NCBI GenBank assembly: GCA_963921195.1
Contig: OY992539.1
Location: 35,741,754 to 35,805,753 of the forward strand
DNA length: 64,000 nt
Source of the DNA: Pegoplata infirma
Taxonomy: Eukaryota > Arthropoda > Insecta > Diptera > Anthomyiidae
Direction: 5' to 3'
The notes under the pieces were generated by a model that worked only from the letters and a program-made list of their open reading frames with translations, did no database searches and was not told the DNA's origin. Both the position numbers and the translations under genes were made by a program. Of the stretch, positions 12,201 through 19,659 are shown piece after piece. How positions within the stretch are numbered: position 1 is the stretch's first letter; each line of letters starts with the position of its first letter.

Positions 12201-15200
12201 GGTTTAGTTCTTCAAGGGGGAACTTTTTCCCCCCTTGTTCGATTTGGCCAATTTCCGAACTTAACCTGCCTAGGAACATACGACATATTTGTGCCAAACT
12301 TGAGGGGTCTAGCTCTTTTATTTTGGACTGCATCATGTTAACTACAGACGGACGGACGGACGGACATCGCTAGAATGTCTTAGAATCGATCACTGATAAA
12401 TAATATATATACTTTATGGGGTCCCCGGCCGATATTTCGATGCGTTACACACGGAATGACAAAGTGAGTATACCCCCATACAGTAGTTGGAGGGTATAAA
12501 AACTGGGAGACACGGGTATTTTATTTTTGGCCCCACTCTCAGAACTTTTTGGGCCGGTTCATGTGTACAGCAAAAATTTGCAATTTGTCGGACGGTGTAA
12601 TAATAACATTTAGTATTGTTAACTTTGTCTTTAACAAATTGCATCTACTATAAAAGAGATTCCAATGTATTGTCGCCCACTGTATATTATTGATCAGTGA
12701 TCGATTCTAAGACATTCTAGAGATGTCCGCCTGTCTGTTGAAATGGACTTAACATCTTTACTTGTTGTCCTAAGCAGTTTGGTATTGCATTTGAGCGAAA
12801 TCGGTTCAGCAGTTCAAAAGTTATGAACGAAAATGTAAGGACATCTCGAAAATTTTGGTACATTCAACATAACCTTAAAATACAAAATGCTTTAATTCGG
12901 CTGCTATTTGATATTTGTGAACAGAATTCGATGCCTTATGGTATTCCAACAAGAACAAACATATTTTTTACAAAAAAAAAAAATCGCGGATTTCTTCCCG
13001 CGAAATATTTTTTTCCATTTTTTTGTTTTTTACAAATAATCTTGTTTACATTGTGGAGGGTATCAATACATTTAGCTAGTTCAAATTTAACTGTTTTATA
13101 CCGTATTCACACGTACAATTTTAAACCGTTTTTAGCAAGATTATCTGTCAATATGCTGTAATAGAATAAAGAAAGTGCTAAAAAGATTGGTGCTAAAAAC
13201 GGTTTTAAGCTGTACTGTTCTCACGTACAGTTTTAAACCGTTTTAAACAACATTTTATGTCAATATACTGTAATAGAATAAAGAAAGTGCTAAAAATATT
13301 GTTGCTAAAAACGGTTTTTAGCAAGATTATCTGTCAGTATATTGTAATAGAATAAAGAAAGTGTTAAACATTTTGTTACTAAAAACGGTTTTTAGCTGTA
13401 CGTGAGAACAGGGTATAATACAGACAACAAATTCTAATAATACTACATGGTTTTATTGGGCCATGATTCATATTAGGTACATTTTAAATTATTTCCAAAT
13501 CTTGTCGCATGTTTTAAAATAGTTGAATTTAAGTAGATACTTAATTTATTTCTTTGTTAAATTTTTGTTTCTTTTATATTTTTTTCTATTTTTGATCTGC
13601 TTGTTGGTTTTGAAATGTGTTTTATTTTGGTTTTGTAATACTTGATTTACACGAAAATATTGAAGGCGTTCATTGTGAAACAAACTGTCCTACGGGTTAT
13701 TACGGTGAATATTGTGATCAAGTTTGCAGATGCAAAAATAATTCCTCCTGTGAAACGGATACGGGACGTTGTATTTGCTCAGCCGGCTGGACCGGTGAAG
13801 ATTGTTCGCGGCCCTGTGATTATGGTTTCTATGGCAACGGCTGCAAGGAGAAGTGCCCGACTATAGTGCATGGCAATAAAAGTTGTGATCATATAACGGG
13901 TGAAATAAGATGTCGTAATGGCTATATTGGTTTAACTTGTGAACATCCTTGTCCACCGGGTTATTTTGGAATGGGTTGCACGAGCAAGTGTAATTGTCAA
14001 CATGGCGGTGAATGTAATCACATAACGGGTACGTGCCAATGTATGCCCGGTTGGACGGGATTAAGCTGTAATATGACTTGTCCGGAGGGTTCTTATGGTC
14101 AAAATTGCACCCAGCAATGTCATTGTCAAAATGATAATGGTTGTCGTAAAAATGATGGCTTATGTATATGTAAACCAGGATGGATGGGTGCCAGATGTGA
14201 TGAAGGTATAATTTTTATTCCAAAAACCATGTAAAAATTGATTAGAAATGGTCTGATATTCTCATATCTGATCGTCAGATATCAAATTATATTTAATTGT
14301 ATCAGATCTGTCGCATGTTTAATTTGGTCCCCATTTTTAAGATATGATCACATTTATTGAATAACAGATCCAGAAAATGTGGACAGATATAATCCGATAC
14401 AATGATATTTAATTAGATATATGCAGATCAGAAGATCAGATCAGACTTGATTTAATAAATCTTTAACACGGCAAAATAAAACTCTTTAACTCTGGATTTT
14501 TATTATATTTCAGTTTGTCCTGAGGGTTTCTATGGTGAACATTGCATGCGTTCTTGCCAATGTACTTCCCCTAACTTTGTTTGTCAAGCCACTGAAGGTT
14601 GTGTATGCCGTAAAGGTTTTACCGGAGAAAATTGTGATATACCAAAAGCAGAACAGCGCATACAAGAGGCCGAAGTAGAAAGTAAATTATTGCTTAACTA
14701 AATTTTAACATTTTTTAAAAACTAATAAATTTTTCTTAAATATTTTAAGCAGGTCGTGCTGGTTTAGCTTGGGGCTTATCTTTGGCGATCTTATTTGGCA
14801 CCATTATAATTGTTCTTGTTTTCTACTATCGCAGACGTGTTTCAGATCTTAAGACTGAAATTGCTCATGTTCATTATATAAGTGATCCGTCACAAGGTTG
14901 GCCAGATCGTCATAATTTTGATAATCCCGTTTATGGCTTACAAAGTAATCCGGAGACTAGATTATTGAATAATTTGAGACCGAAAATTAATAATCTCAAT
15001 GTGGTGGGCAGTGAAATGTATGCGGATGATTCAAATGCCAGTAGTAGGGGTAAGTGCTTTTTAACAGAAATTAGGGTTAAGAAAAAATACTTCGTTTTTT
15101 TAAAAACTACGTTAAAAAACTAAATTTTTTAAGAAACTACGTATTTTAAGAAGCTACATTTTTTAAGAAGCTACGTTTTTTAAGAACCCGGTGAAACATT

Positions 15201-18200
15201 TTTTAAGAAACTACGTTTTTTAAGAAACTGCTTTTTTTAAGAAACTACGTTTTTTAAGAACCCGGTGAAACATTTTTTAAGAAACTGCGTTTTTTAAAGA
15301 ACTACGTTTTTTAAGAAATATCGTTTTTTGAAGACAGCGTTTTTTAAGAAACTACGTTTTTTAAAAAACTACGTTTTTCAAAAAACTACATTTTTAAGAA
15401 ACTACGTTTTTTAAGAAACTACGTATTTTAAGAAACTACGTTTATATAGAAACTAAGGAAACAACGTTTTTATAGAAAATACTAGAGATGGGATCGTGAG
15501 TGACTTTTCAATCACGATCACGCACGCTCACGAAAAAATAAAATTTAATCACGCACGCTCACGCACGAAATTTTTTTTTGTGCTCACGCTCACGCACGCT
15601 CACGTGAGTAGAACAAATTTTAATCACGCTCACGATGAAATCACGATCACGAAATACTCACGAATTAAAAAATCTAAAAAAAAATATATGCTATTTTTTT
15701 TAAGCATTAGCCAGTTGGCAAAGTCCTTTAGCCATCCTTGGTGACGGCCCGCTGTCATGTCATAATGACACCTGACATACCCAAGACATAGCTGAGGACA
15801 GTTTCATAACAAATTTCAAAATATCCTCAATCAGCAAGTGCCAGGGGGTGCTGACATTCCCATGACATTTCCCTTAAGTTGTCTTTGGGGAATGTCTGAT
15901 ACAGGTCATACGAAAATGAAAAAATTCTTCGTATTTCCTTTAGTTTTTACTTCCAAATTATCTTTATCATATTAGTTTGTTAGTCCAAAAACTAACTACT
16001 TGAACCAAACTTTAGTTTCAAAAGTATATGTACATATATTTACTGCTTTTATATTTATTGTAAGAGTTTGATTTTATTTTAAGTAAATCGATAATATTGC
16101 CATGTTTTTCTCGGAAATGAAGAATTTCTTAGATTTAAAAGTTTAATTTAGTAAACTGAAATTGTGATGACATTTCCTTTTAGATGTTGAGGACTTTTCA
16201 ACAAGCTTAAAACAAACATTCATTGATGACAATGTAAGGACATGTCTCTATGATATGTCAGAACCTGAAGACATTTCCTCAAGGAATCACTGTGCAAATT
16301 TTCGCTTTGAAACATTTTCAAACTGCTTAAAAATGTGTTTGAAGTTTTTAAAAACTTACAAGGGAAGTATCTCAACCCTTATGAACCAATTTGCATGAAA
16401 CGTAAAATATATATAAAGGAGACAATTCTAAGGTTGGGGTGTCTCGGCTTATCGGCCATATCGGGGATTTAGGGGTTCAAAACATGGGTCAAAAAATGGC
16501 GAAAAAATCGTTTTTTGGATTTTTCAGCATTTTCTTTCTAAGAAACTATATGATGTTTACATATGAGAAGAAAGGTTTTTTTAATGCCTATCCAACTGTC
16601 GCATAACCTTGTAAAATTTTGGCTTCGTTAAATACTTTTTTCATGAAAATGTGTAAATTTTGGGGGGTATTTATATGAAGACATAGGCCTACGATGTCCA
16701 TATGAATACGAAATAATCTTTATTAAATTTAAGTCGACACGTATTTTTTCTCTAGAGGATGTTCCGGTTAGTTCGGGAGTTATCGAAATTTTCCCGGAGG
16801 TCCACATTGTTTCATAAGGGGACAACGAAATTTTGAAACACTGATATGGCCGATAAGCCGAGACACCCCAACCTTAAAATCGTCTCTTTAATATATATTT
16901 TAAGTTTCAGGAAAATCGGTTCATAAGGGTTGAGATACTTCCCTTGTTAGTAAATTTATAATTGTTTTTTAAAAAACCATAAAAATTTCAAGAAAACGTA
17001 GCCGAACTAAAAAAAACGGGGAAAAAAGTGAAATCACGAAAAATTCACGCAACAATTTTACTCACGCACAATCACGCACGAACTATTTTTTGTTACTCAC
17101 GGTCACGCACGCTCACGTGAGTAGAAGACAAAATTGCTCACGAATCACGTGATTCACGCGTTATTCACGTGATTCACGATAATCACGTGATTGGTGCGCA
17201 TCTCTAGAAAATACGTTTTTAAAGAAACTACGTGTTTTCAGAAACTACGTTTTTTAAGAAACTACGTTTTTAAGAAACTACGTTTTTAAGAAACTACGTT
17301 TTTTAAAAAACTACGTTTTTAAGAAACTACGTTTTTTAAGAAACTACGTTTTTAAAGAAACGACGTTTTTAAAGAAACTACATTTTTAAAGAAACTACGT
17401 TGTTGAAGAAACAACGTTTTTTAAGAAACTACGTTTTTTAAGAAAATACGTTTTTAAGAAACTACGTTTTTTAAGAAACTCCGTTTTTCAGAATCTACGT
17501 TTTTTAAGAAATTACGTTTTTTTCAGAAACTACGTTTTTTAAGAAACTACGTTTTTTAAGAAAATATGTTTTTTTAAGAAACTACGTTTTTTCAGAAACT
17601 ACGTTTTTTAAGAAACTACGTTTTTTAAGAAACTAAGTTTTTTAAGATATTACGTTTTTTAAGAAACTACGTTTTTAAAGAAACTACGTTTTTTAAGAAA
17701 CTGCGTTTTTAAAAAACTTTGTTGCTTTCGGAAACTACGTTTTTTTTAGAAACCACTTTTTATAGGTTTTTCTTAAATAAGTATGTATTTAACTTATTAA
17801 AATTTCCTCTTTTCTCTTCCAGCTGGCACTTATTCTATCAATTATAATCATGATATGTTAGCCAAAAATTTGAATGCTGATTTAACCAATCCCAATGTTT
17901 ATAATTCATTGGAAGGTTTAAAAGAAGAACATGTTTATGATGAAATTAAACAAAAGGAGGGTTATAAAGATCCTGGTAAGTTTTGATATCTTTTAACTAC
18001 TTAAAACTTTCTTCTCATTACTTTATCTCTTTTCTTAACTATATTTCGACTTTAAATGCTTTTATTATTCGCTCTCTCAAAAAATAAGTTAAAAATTATA
18101 ACAAGAATCTATTTCCCGAGGGTAAGAAATTCAATTCAAGATTTTTGTATATCAAGACCTATCCTAAATTATGTGCGTATTGTTTTGTTTTTATTATTTT

Positions 18201-19304
18201 TTTAACTTTCTTTTAATTTATGTTTTAAAAAAAATTAATTGACATTTAAAAAATATTTATTAAAAATCACAAATTTTTAAAAAAAAATTTAAGTAAAACT
18301 AACTCACAATGGTAGTTGTTTTGGGGTCAACTTAACTTTCAGTAAAAACAACTACCACTTTTTTCTTCTTGTAGTTGTTTTTGTTACAATTTGTCAGTGG
18401 TCAATATAACTTTCAGTAAAAATAACTACCACTTTATAATTTTTGTAGTTGTTTTTGCTACAATTTGTCAGTTAAAAAAAAAATTAAAAAAATATGATTT
18501 GACATTTAGAAATTACATATTTATTAAAAATCACAAATTTTTTTTAAAGTAAAACTAACTTACAATGGTAGTTGTTTTGGGGTCAACTTAACTTTTAGTA
18601 AAAACAACTACCACTTTATTCTCTTGTAGTTGTGTTTGTTATATTTTGTCAGTTTAAAAACTCCCACCTTTTAAGAAGTGTTGTTGGGGAGTGTATTAAA
18701 AGTTCGTTTTTTATACGCCTGTTATTTTTCAATTTTTTTTTTTGTGGTAGAAGTTGATGTTTAAATCATGGGGTCATTTTCTTTTCCTAAACATTTTAAA
18801 ATTTAAATTAAAGTTGTTATTTGACCTTTCCAATTTTAAATAAATAAAAATTCTTCTAGCTCGAGGCGAGTTTTTTCTGGTAAATACATTTTTTTGTAAA
18901 TAAGATGTTTACAAGAAAAAATTGGCCTCGAGCTTGAAGAATTTTTATTTATTTAAAGATTTAGTTTTTTTGTCATAAATAAAAATAATTTATGTAATTT
19001 AATTTTTTTTCCTTCCCCCTCTCCCTTAGATGAATATGATCATTTGGACTATTCCAGACCAAGTACATCCCAAAAACCCCACTATCATCGTATGAATGAT
19101 GCAACCGTACTAAATATCAATAATGATGAAGAGAAGCCCAGTAATATAAAAACCATGGATGCTCTATTGAAAAAATGTGAATTGGATAAAGGTAACGAAA
19201 CTGAAAATGAAGATAATGCAAATTGTAATGTTAGCATTTGTGATGATAATGCATCAACAGCCACACCTTCTACTGCATCAACTAGCTCAGAACATATAAA
19301 ATAA
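115..19304 (+). CDS. drpr: Draper (CED-1/MEGF10-family engulfment receptor), complete spliced gene
   Basis: Seen: coding exons 115-245, 3507-3670, 3739-3867, 7974-8220, 8314-9353, 13666-14205, 14514-14681, 14753-15049, 17823-17975 and 19030-19304 join with matching phases (total 3144 nt, 1047 aa). Domains: signal peptide 1-25; EMI about 37-110 beginning at Cys39; one short EGF and fifteen longer 8-Cys EGF repeats up to about residue 800; transmembrane helix about 809-831 followed by RRR; NPVY at 864-867; YDEI at 944 and YDHL at 959, an ITAM-like pair 15 residues apart. Known of the family: Draper is a glial and phagocyte surface receptor for apoptotic cells and axon debris; its ITAM is phosphorylated by Src-family kinase and recruits Shark, and NPxY binds the Ced-6 adaptor. 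Drosophila Draper-I is about 1031 aa with tyrosines 934 and 949, the same spacing. Inferred: functional orthologue, with no stop or frameshift in any exon. Introns are TE-rich and up to 4.3 kb. Confidence 0.96.
532..1045 (+). mobile_element. mini-me/DINE-1-like repeat, copy 1
   Basis: Starts CAAGTGAGAGTGTTAAATTC with the stem-loop ATTCGG-ttgtg-CCGAAT, then TTTTATACCCTCCA, a G-run, a CTTCAAGGGGGAACTTT-type block (here cttaaaggggga) and a GACG/CAGACGG tract at 910-976. It ends in a core (ATCGATCACTGATCAATGATATATA). A core between TA-rich and GTCY tracts is the published layout of dipteran mini-me elements. Located in drpr intron 1. Confidence 0.7.
1130..1391. mobile_element. Small MITE with inverted ends TGAAAAAAGTT(T/C)CCGC
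   Basis: The left end TGAAAAAAGTTTCCGCACCG and the right end are near-perfect inverted copies of about 27 bp (…CGGTGCGGGAACTTTTTTCA). TCG flanks both sides, a possible 3-bp duplication. No coding content. In drpr intron 1. Confidence 0.6.
3507..3670 (+). CDS. drpr: drpr exon: EMI domain
   Basis: Acceptor TCTCTTTTCAG ends at 3506 and donor GTGAGT starts at 3671. The exon encodes [15 protein letters not shown]...GYDCC, the cysteine-containing core of the EMI domain. It enters in phase 2 and leaves in phase 1. The next intron is only 68 bp (3671-3738), so an unspliced reading frame runs through it; that read-through should not be taken as protein. Confidence 0.93.
3739..3867 (+). CDS. drpr: drpr exon: end of EMI and first EGF
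   Basis: Starts after TGTAAAG and restores CC-E-GY, the usual end of an EMI domain. It then encodes one short EGF (CVPECKDKC...GYGGPAC). The donor is GTTCGT, weaker than the others (G at +5 kept, +3/+4 not consensus). It is chosen because it is the only nearby GT that leaves phase 1 and joins to the next exon as DI-N-CPTGYW. The following intron is 4.1 kb. Confidence 0.88.
   Translation, partial: RATNAILIMIVYRNAKINVYMALVWHPTNVNVNMAMEDQLVI
4620..6560. repeat. AGTACTATTTTGGTACTTTTT minisatellite field split by an insertion
   Basis: Imperfect units of about 20-30 bp built on 'agtactattttggtac' and poly-T run through 4620-4830, 5140-5361 and 6067-6560. A mini-me-like copy (5362-6066) interrupts the field. 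All lie in the drpr intron 3868-7973. No coding function is visible. Confidence 0.75.
5362..6066 (-). mobile_element. mini-me/DINE-1-like repeat, copy 2 (reverse)
   Basis: In reverse order: TATACCCTCCAACTACAGTA at the left, a core GATCAGTGATCGATTCTAAG preceded by TATATA, then a (GTCCGTCT)n tract at 5494-5540, the AAGTTCCCCCTTGAAG block, and the right end AGATTCGGC-acac-CCGAATTTAACAC. The core/GTCY/TA layout is clearest in this copy. Confidence 0.75.
6579..6735. repeat. Cluster of TGTGCC/GGCACA motifs
   Basis: About 150 bp, distinctly less AT-rich than its surroundings, packed with GTGCCATG, GGCACA and CACATGTG in both orientations (for example GGGCACATGGCACA and ATGGCACACTTTGCACA). No inverted ends with a clear duplication were found. 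It lies just right of the minisatellite field and its role is unknown. Confidence 0.5.
6736..7973 (+). other. drpr: Rest of the 4.1-kb drpr intron
   Basis: AT-rich sequence up to the acceptor at 7973. Short blocks such as 'aatagtatgaatt' and 'tactatttatgaa' recur at 7085-7150 and 7730-7810 in both orientations. No gene is seen. Confidence 0.6.
7974..8220 (+). CDS. drpr: drpr exon: EGF repeats 2-3
   Basis: Acceptor AATTAG ends at 7973; donor GTAAGT starts at 8221. Encodes two CED-1-type EGF units, each with the pattern CPxGYxGxxCxxxCxCxNxxxCxxxxGxCxCxxGYxGxxC. Enters in phase 1 and leaves in phase 2; the second unit is completed as GPL-CED across a 93-bp intron. Confidence 0.95.
8314..9353 (+). 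CDS. drpr: drpr exon: eight EGF repeats
   Basis: The largest coding exon (1040 nt). Acceptor AAAAG ends at 8313; donor GTATAT starts at 9354. It encodes eight successive EGF repeats of 43-46 residues with no interruption. The fourth has an expanded spacing ([16 protein letters not shown]) and the eighth is [16 protein letters not shown]. It leaves in phase 1 after KQGWG. Confidence 0.95.
9561..10065. mobile_element. MITE, CACAGTG...CACTG ends, TAA duplication
   Basis: The left end carries CCAAAATCGGAATGGCATGA and the right end its inverted counterpart CCACATTCCGATTTGG...CACTG. TAA flanks both ends (9558-9560, 10066-10068). No coding content. A longer relative is at 26997-29050. The TAA duplication suggests a PIF/Harbinger-like origin. 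Confidence 0.65.
11090..11404. mobile_element. Nested MITE, GATCAATTCGCGTTTTCGCG ends, TA duplication
   Basis: GATCAATTCGCGTTTTCGCG at the left and CGCGAAAACGCGAATTGATC at the right, flanked by TA on both sides. Inner blocks also pair (TCGTAGAACAT... with ...ATGTTCTAC). 315 bp, non-coding, Tc1/mariner-like duplication. It sits inside the 10996-12597 element. Confidence 0.75.
11411..11969 (+). mobile_element. mini-me/DINE-1-like repeat, copy 3
   Basis: CAAGTGAGAGTGTTAAATTC and the stem-loop ATTCGGC-tgt-GCCGAAT at the left, the GACG tract at 11790-11834, the core ATCGATCACTGATCAATAAT with TATATATA, and the right end TACTGTAGTTGGAGGGTATA. It is followed with no gap by copy 4. Confidence 0.8.
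11970..12500 (+). mobile_element. mini-me/DINE-1-like repeat, copy 4 (abutting copy 3)
   Basis: Same layout as copy 3 with a shorter GACG tract (12345-12364). It begins immediately at the end of copy 3, so the two form a head-to-tail pair. Many differences between them suggest that the pairing is old or that the two inserted separately. Confidence 0.8.
12690..13085 (+). repeat. Degenerate mini-me-related repeat (GATCAGTGATCG core)
   Basis: Core ATTGATCAGTGATCGATTCT, then GTCCGCCTGTCTGTTG, then the GAGCGAAATCGGTTCAGCAG and AAAAGTTATGAACG blocks. Related to the sequences at 2985, 39895 and 40915. Confidence 0.6.
13101..13413. mobile_element. MITE with three internal ~110-bp tandem units
   Basis: The ends CCGTATTCACACGTAC and GTACGTGAGAACAGGG are imperfect inverted copies flanked by TA. 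The interior repeats a unit containing TAATAGAATAAAGAAAGTG three times, alternating with AAAAACGGTTTT. In drpr intron 9354-13665. Confidence 0.65.
13666..14205 (+). CDS. drpr: drpr exon: four EGF repeats
   Basis: Acceptor ATTGAAG ends at 13665, after a T-rich stretch; donor GTATAA starts at 14206. It encodes four EGF units starting [14 protein letters not shown]. The second unit lacks the usual CxC pair in its middle ([21 protein letters not shown]), so its disulphide pattern may differ from that of its neighbours. Phase 1 on both sides. Confidence 0.93.
14514..14681 (+). CDS. drpr: drpr exon: last EGF and juxtamembrane stalk
   Basis: Acceptor TATATTTCAG ends at 14513; donor GTAAAT starts at 14682. 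It encodes [11 protein letters not shown]...GENCDI, the final EGF, followed by a short charged stalk ([13 protein letters not shown]) before the membrane. Phase 1 on both sides. Confidence 0.93.
14753..15049 (+). CDS. drpr: drpr exon: transmembrane helix and NPxY
   Basis: The acceptor is the second of a tandem pair AAG-CAG (14747-14752); donor GTAAGT starts at 15050. It encodes the helix ([20 protein letters not shown]...), a stop-transfer RRR, and NPVYGL, the phosphotyrosine-binding-domain (Ced-6) docking motif. Phase 1 on exit. The following 2.8-kb intron is filled by a 17-bp minisatellite split by a hAT-like insertion. Confidence 0.94.
15118..15482. repeat. 17-bp minisatellite (AAGAAACTACGTTTTTT), block 1
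   Basis: Imperfect tandem units of 16-19 bp in the drpr intron 15050-17822. A hAT-like element inserted at 15483 separates it from block 2. Confidence 0.85.
15483..17206. mobile_element. hAT-like element, TAGAGATGGG ends, 8-bp duplication GAAAATAC
   Basis: Left end TAGAGATGGGATCGTGAGTG, right end ...GCGCATCTCTA. GAAAATAC is duplicated at 15475-15482 and 17207-17214. Both ends are packed with TCACG/CGTGA motifs (CACGCACGCTCACG), as expected of sub-terminal transposase sites in hAT elements. No transposase frame is present, so it is non-autonomous. It contains a second element at 16359-16946. It splits the drpr intron minisatellite. Confidence 0.85.
16359..16946. mobile_element. Nested MITE with ~105-bp inverted ends, TTA duplication
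   Basis: CAAGGGAAGTATCTCAACCC at the left and its inverted copy at the right, with near-identity continuing about 105 bp inward (to GGCTTATCGGCCATATC). Flanked by TTA (16356-16358, 16947-16949). 588 bp, no credible coding. The duplication suggests PIF/Harbinger. It inserted into the hAT-like element, so it is younger. Confidence 0.85.
17207..17760. repeat. 17-bp minisatellite, block 2
   Basis: Continuation of block 1 on the other side of the hAT-like insertion, ending about 60 bp before the acceptor of the drpr exon at 17823. Confidence 0.85.
17823..17975 (+). CDS. drpr: drpr exon: cytoplasmic tail with first ITAM tyrosine
   Basis: Acceptor TTTTCTCTTCCAG ends at 17822; donor GTAAGT starts at 17976. 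Encodes [16 protein letters not shown]...[11 protein letters not shown] and then [13 protein letters not shown]. The YDEI tyrosine (residue 944) corresponds to Drosophila Tyr934. Phase 1 on both sides, so the next exon can be either the 33-nt cassette or the terminal exon. Confidence 0.94.
18089..18121 (+). CDS. drpr: drpr candidate cassette exon (Draper-II-type 11-residue ITAM insert)
   Basis: Seen: CGCTCTCTC, then AATAAG (acceptor, ends at 18088), 33 nt, then donor GTAAGA (from 18122). It is phase 1 on both sides and open, adding [11 protein letters not shown] before DEYDHL. The spacing between the two ITAM tyrosines would grow from 15 to 26 residues. Known: Drosophila Draper-II differs from Draper-I by an 11-residue insert in the ITAM and acts as a negative regulator of engulfment signalling. 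Inferred: this is the equivalent alternative exon. Insert length and position match; sequence identity to the Drosophila insert was not checked. Confidence 0.75.
18240..18660 (+). repeat. Direct duplication in the drpr intron after the cassette exon
   Basis: A segment of about 150 bp (AAAATCACAAATTTT... CAATGGTAGTTGTTTTGGGG...) at 18240-18360 is repeated at 18495-18615, with a shorter middle copy of the TAGTTGTTTTTG part. The wording resembles the interior of the CACTCA element family at 27381. Confidence 0.6.
18838..18954. repeat. Intronic hairpin upstream of the drpr terminal exon
   Basis: Arms 18838-18867 and 18925-18954 (AATTCTTC.AGCTCGAGGC and GCCTCGAGCTTGAAGAATT) pair over about 30 bp with a 57-nt loop. 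It lies between the cassette exon and the terminal exon of drpr. Confidence 0.6.
19030..19304 (+). CDS. drpr: drpr terminal coding exon: second ITAM tyrosine and C-terminus
   Basis: Acceptor CCTCTCCCTTAG ends at 19029. Encodes [15 protein letters not shown] (YDHL, residue 959, equivalent to Drosophila Tyr949), then an acidic, Asn/Ser/Thr-rich tail ending EHIK and TAA at 19302-19304. An AATAAA overlaps the stop, and better-placed poly(A) signals follow at 19457 and about 19533. Confidence 0.95.
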
Positions 19305-19545
19305 AGAAAATGTTTATAAATTTTAAGAAAAATACGATTCTAGAGAATTCTACTACTAGAAGTAAGTCAGAATAGGTAAAGAAGAGTCTGTAAGAAATTA
19401 AATTTGCTCAACAGATTTAACATAGAAGAGTGTGTCATACATATAAAAAAATATAAAATAAAGGACAATATTTTAGGTATACTGCGACCCCCTTATACAA
19501 AGAAATTTTAATAATATGATCTTAGAAGATAGAGAATAAATTTAC
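19305..19545 (+). terminator. drpr: drpr 3' UTR with candidate poly(A) signals
   Basis: Non-coding sequence after the drpr stop. AATAAA hexamers occur at 19457-19462 and about 19533-19538, each in AT-rich sequence. Which one is used cannot be told by eye, and a longer 3' UTR is possible. Confidence 0.5.
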
Positions 19546-19659
19546 AAATACAATTTTAGCTGTTATTAAATTTAAATTAAAATTTACCATCATTTACAAA
19601 TTATATATTTGTAAAAGATCAATTATAATTCAAGATTCTACTTATCATTCGAAGATTCC

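Larger units (their letters stand above)
10996..12597. mobile_element. Outer MITE with CACCGTCCGACA ends, carrying three nested repeats
   Basis: CACCGTCCGACA at the left, TGTCGGACGGTG at the right, flanked by TAA (10993-10995, 12598-12600). Sub-terminal blocks also pair (GGGCCAAAAATAAAATAC with GTATTTTATTTTTGGCC). Without the nested 11090-12500 material it would be a hairpin element of about 200 bp. In drpr intron 9354-13665. Confidence 0.7.

Noticed and set aside
18106..18121. A 16-nt micro-exon starting after ACAAG
   Set aside because: Length is not a multiple of three and would shift the frame; the 33-nt reading fits phase and known biology.
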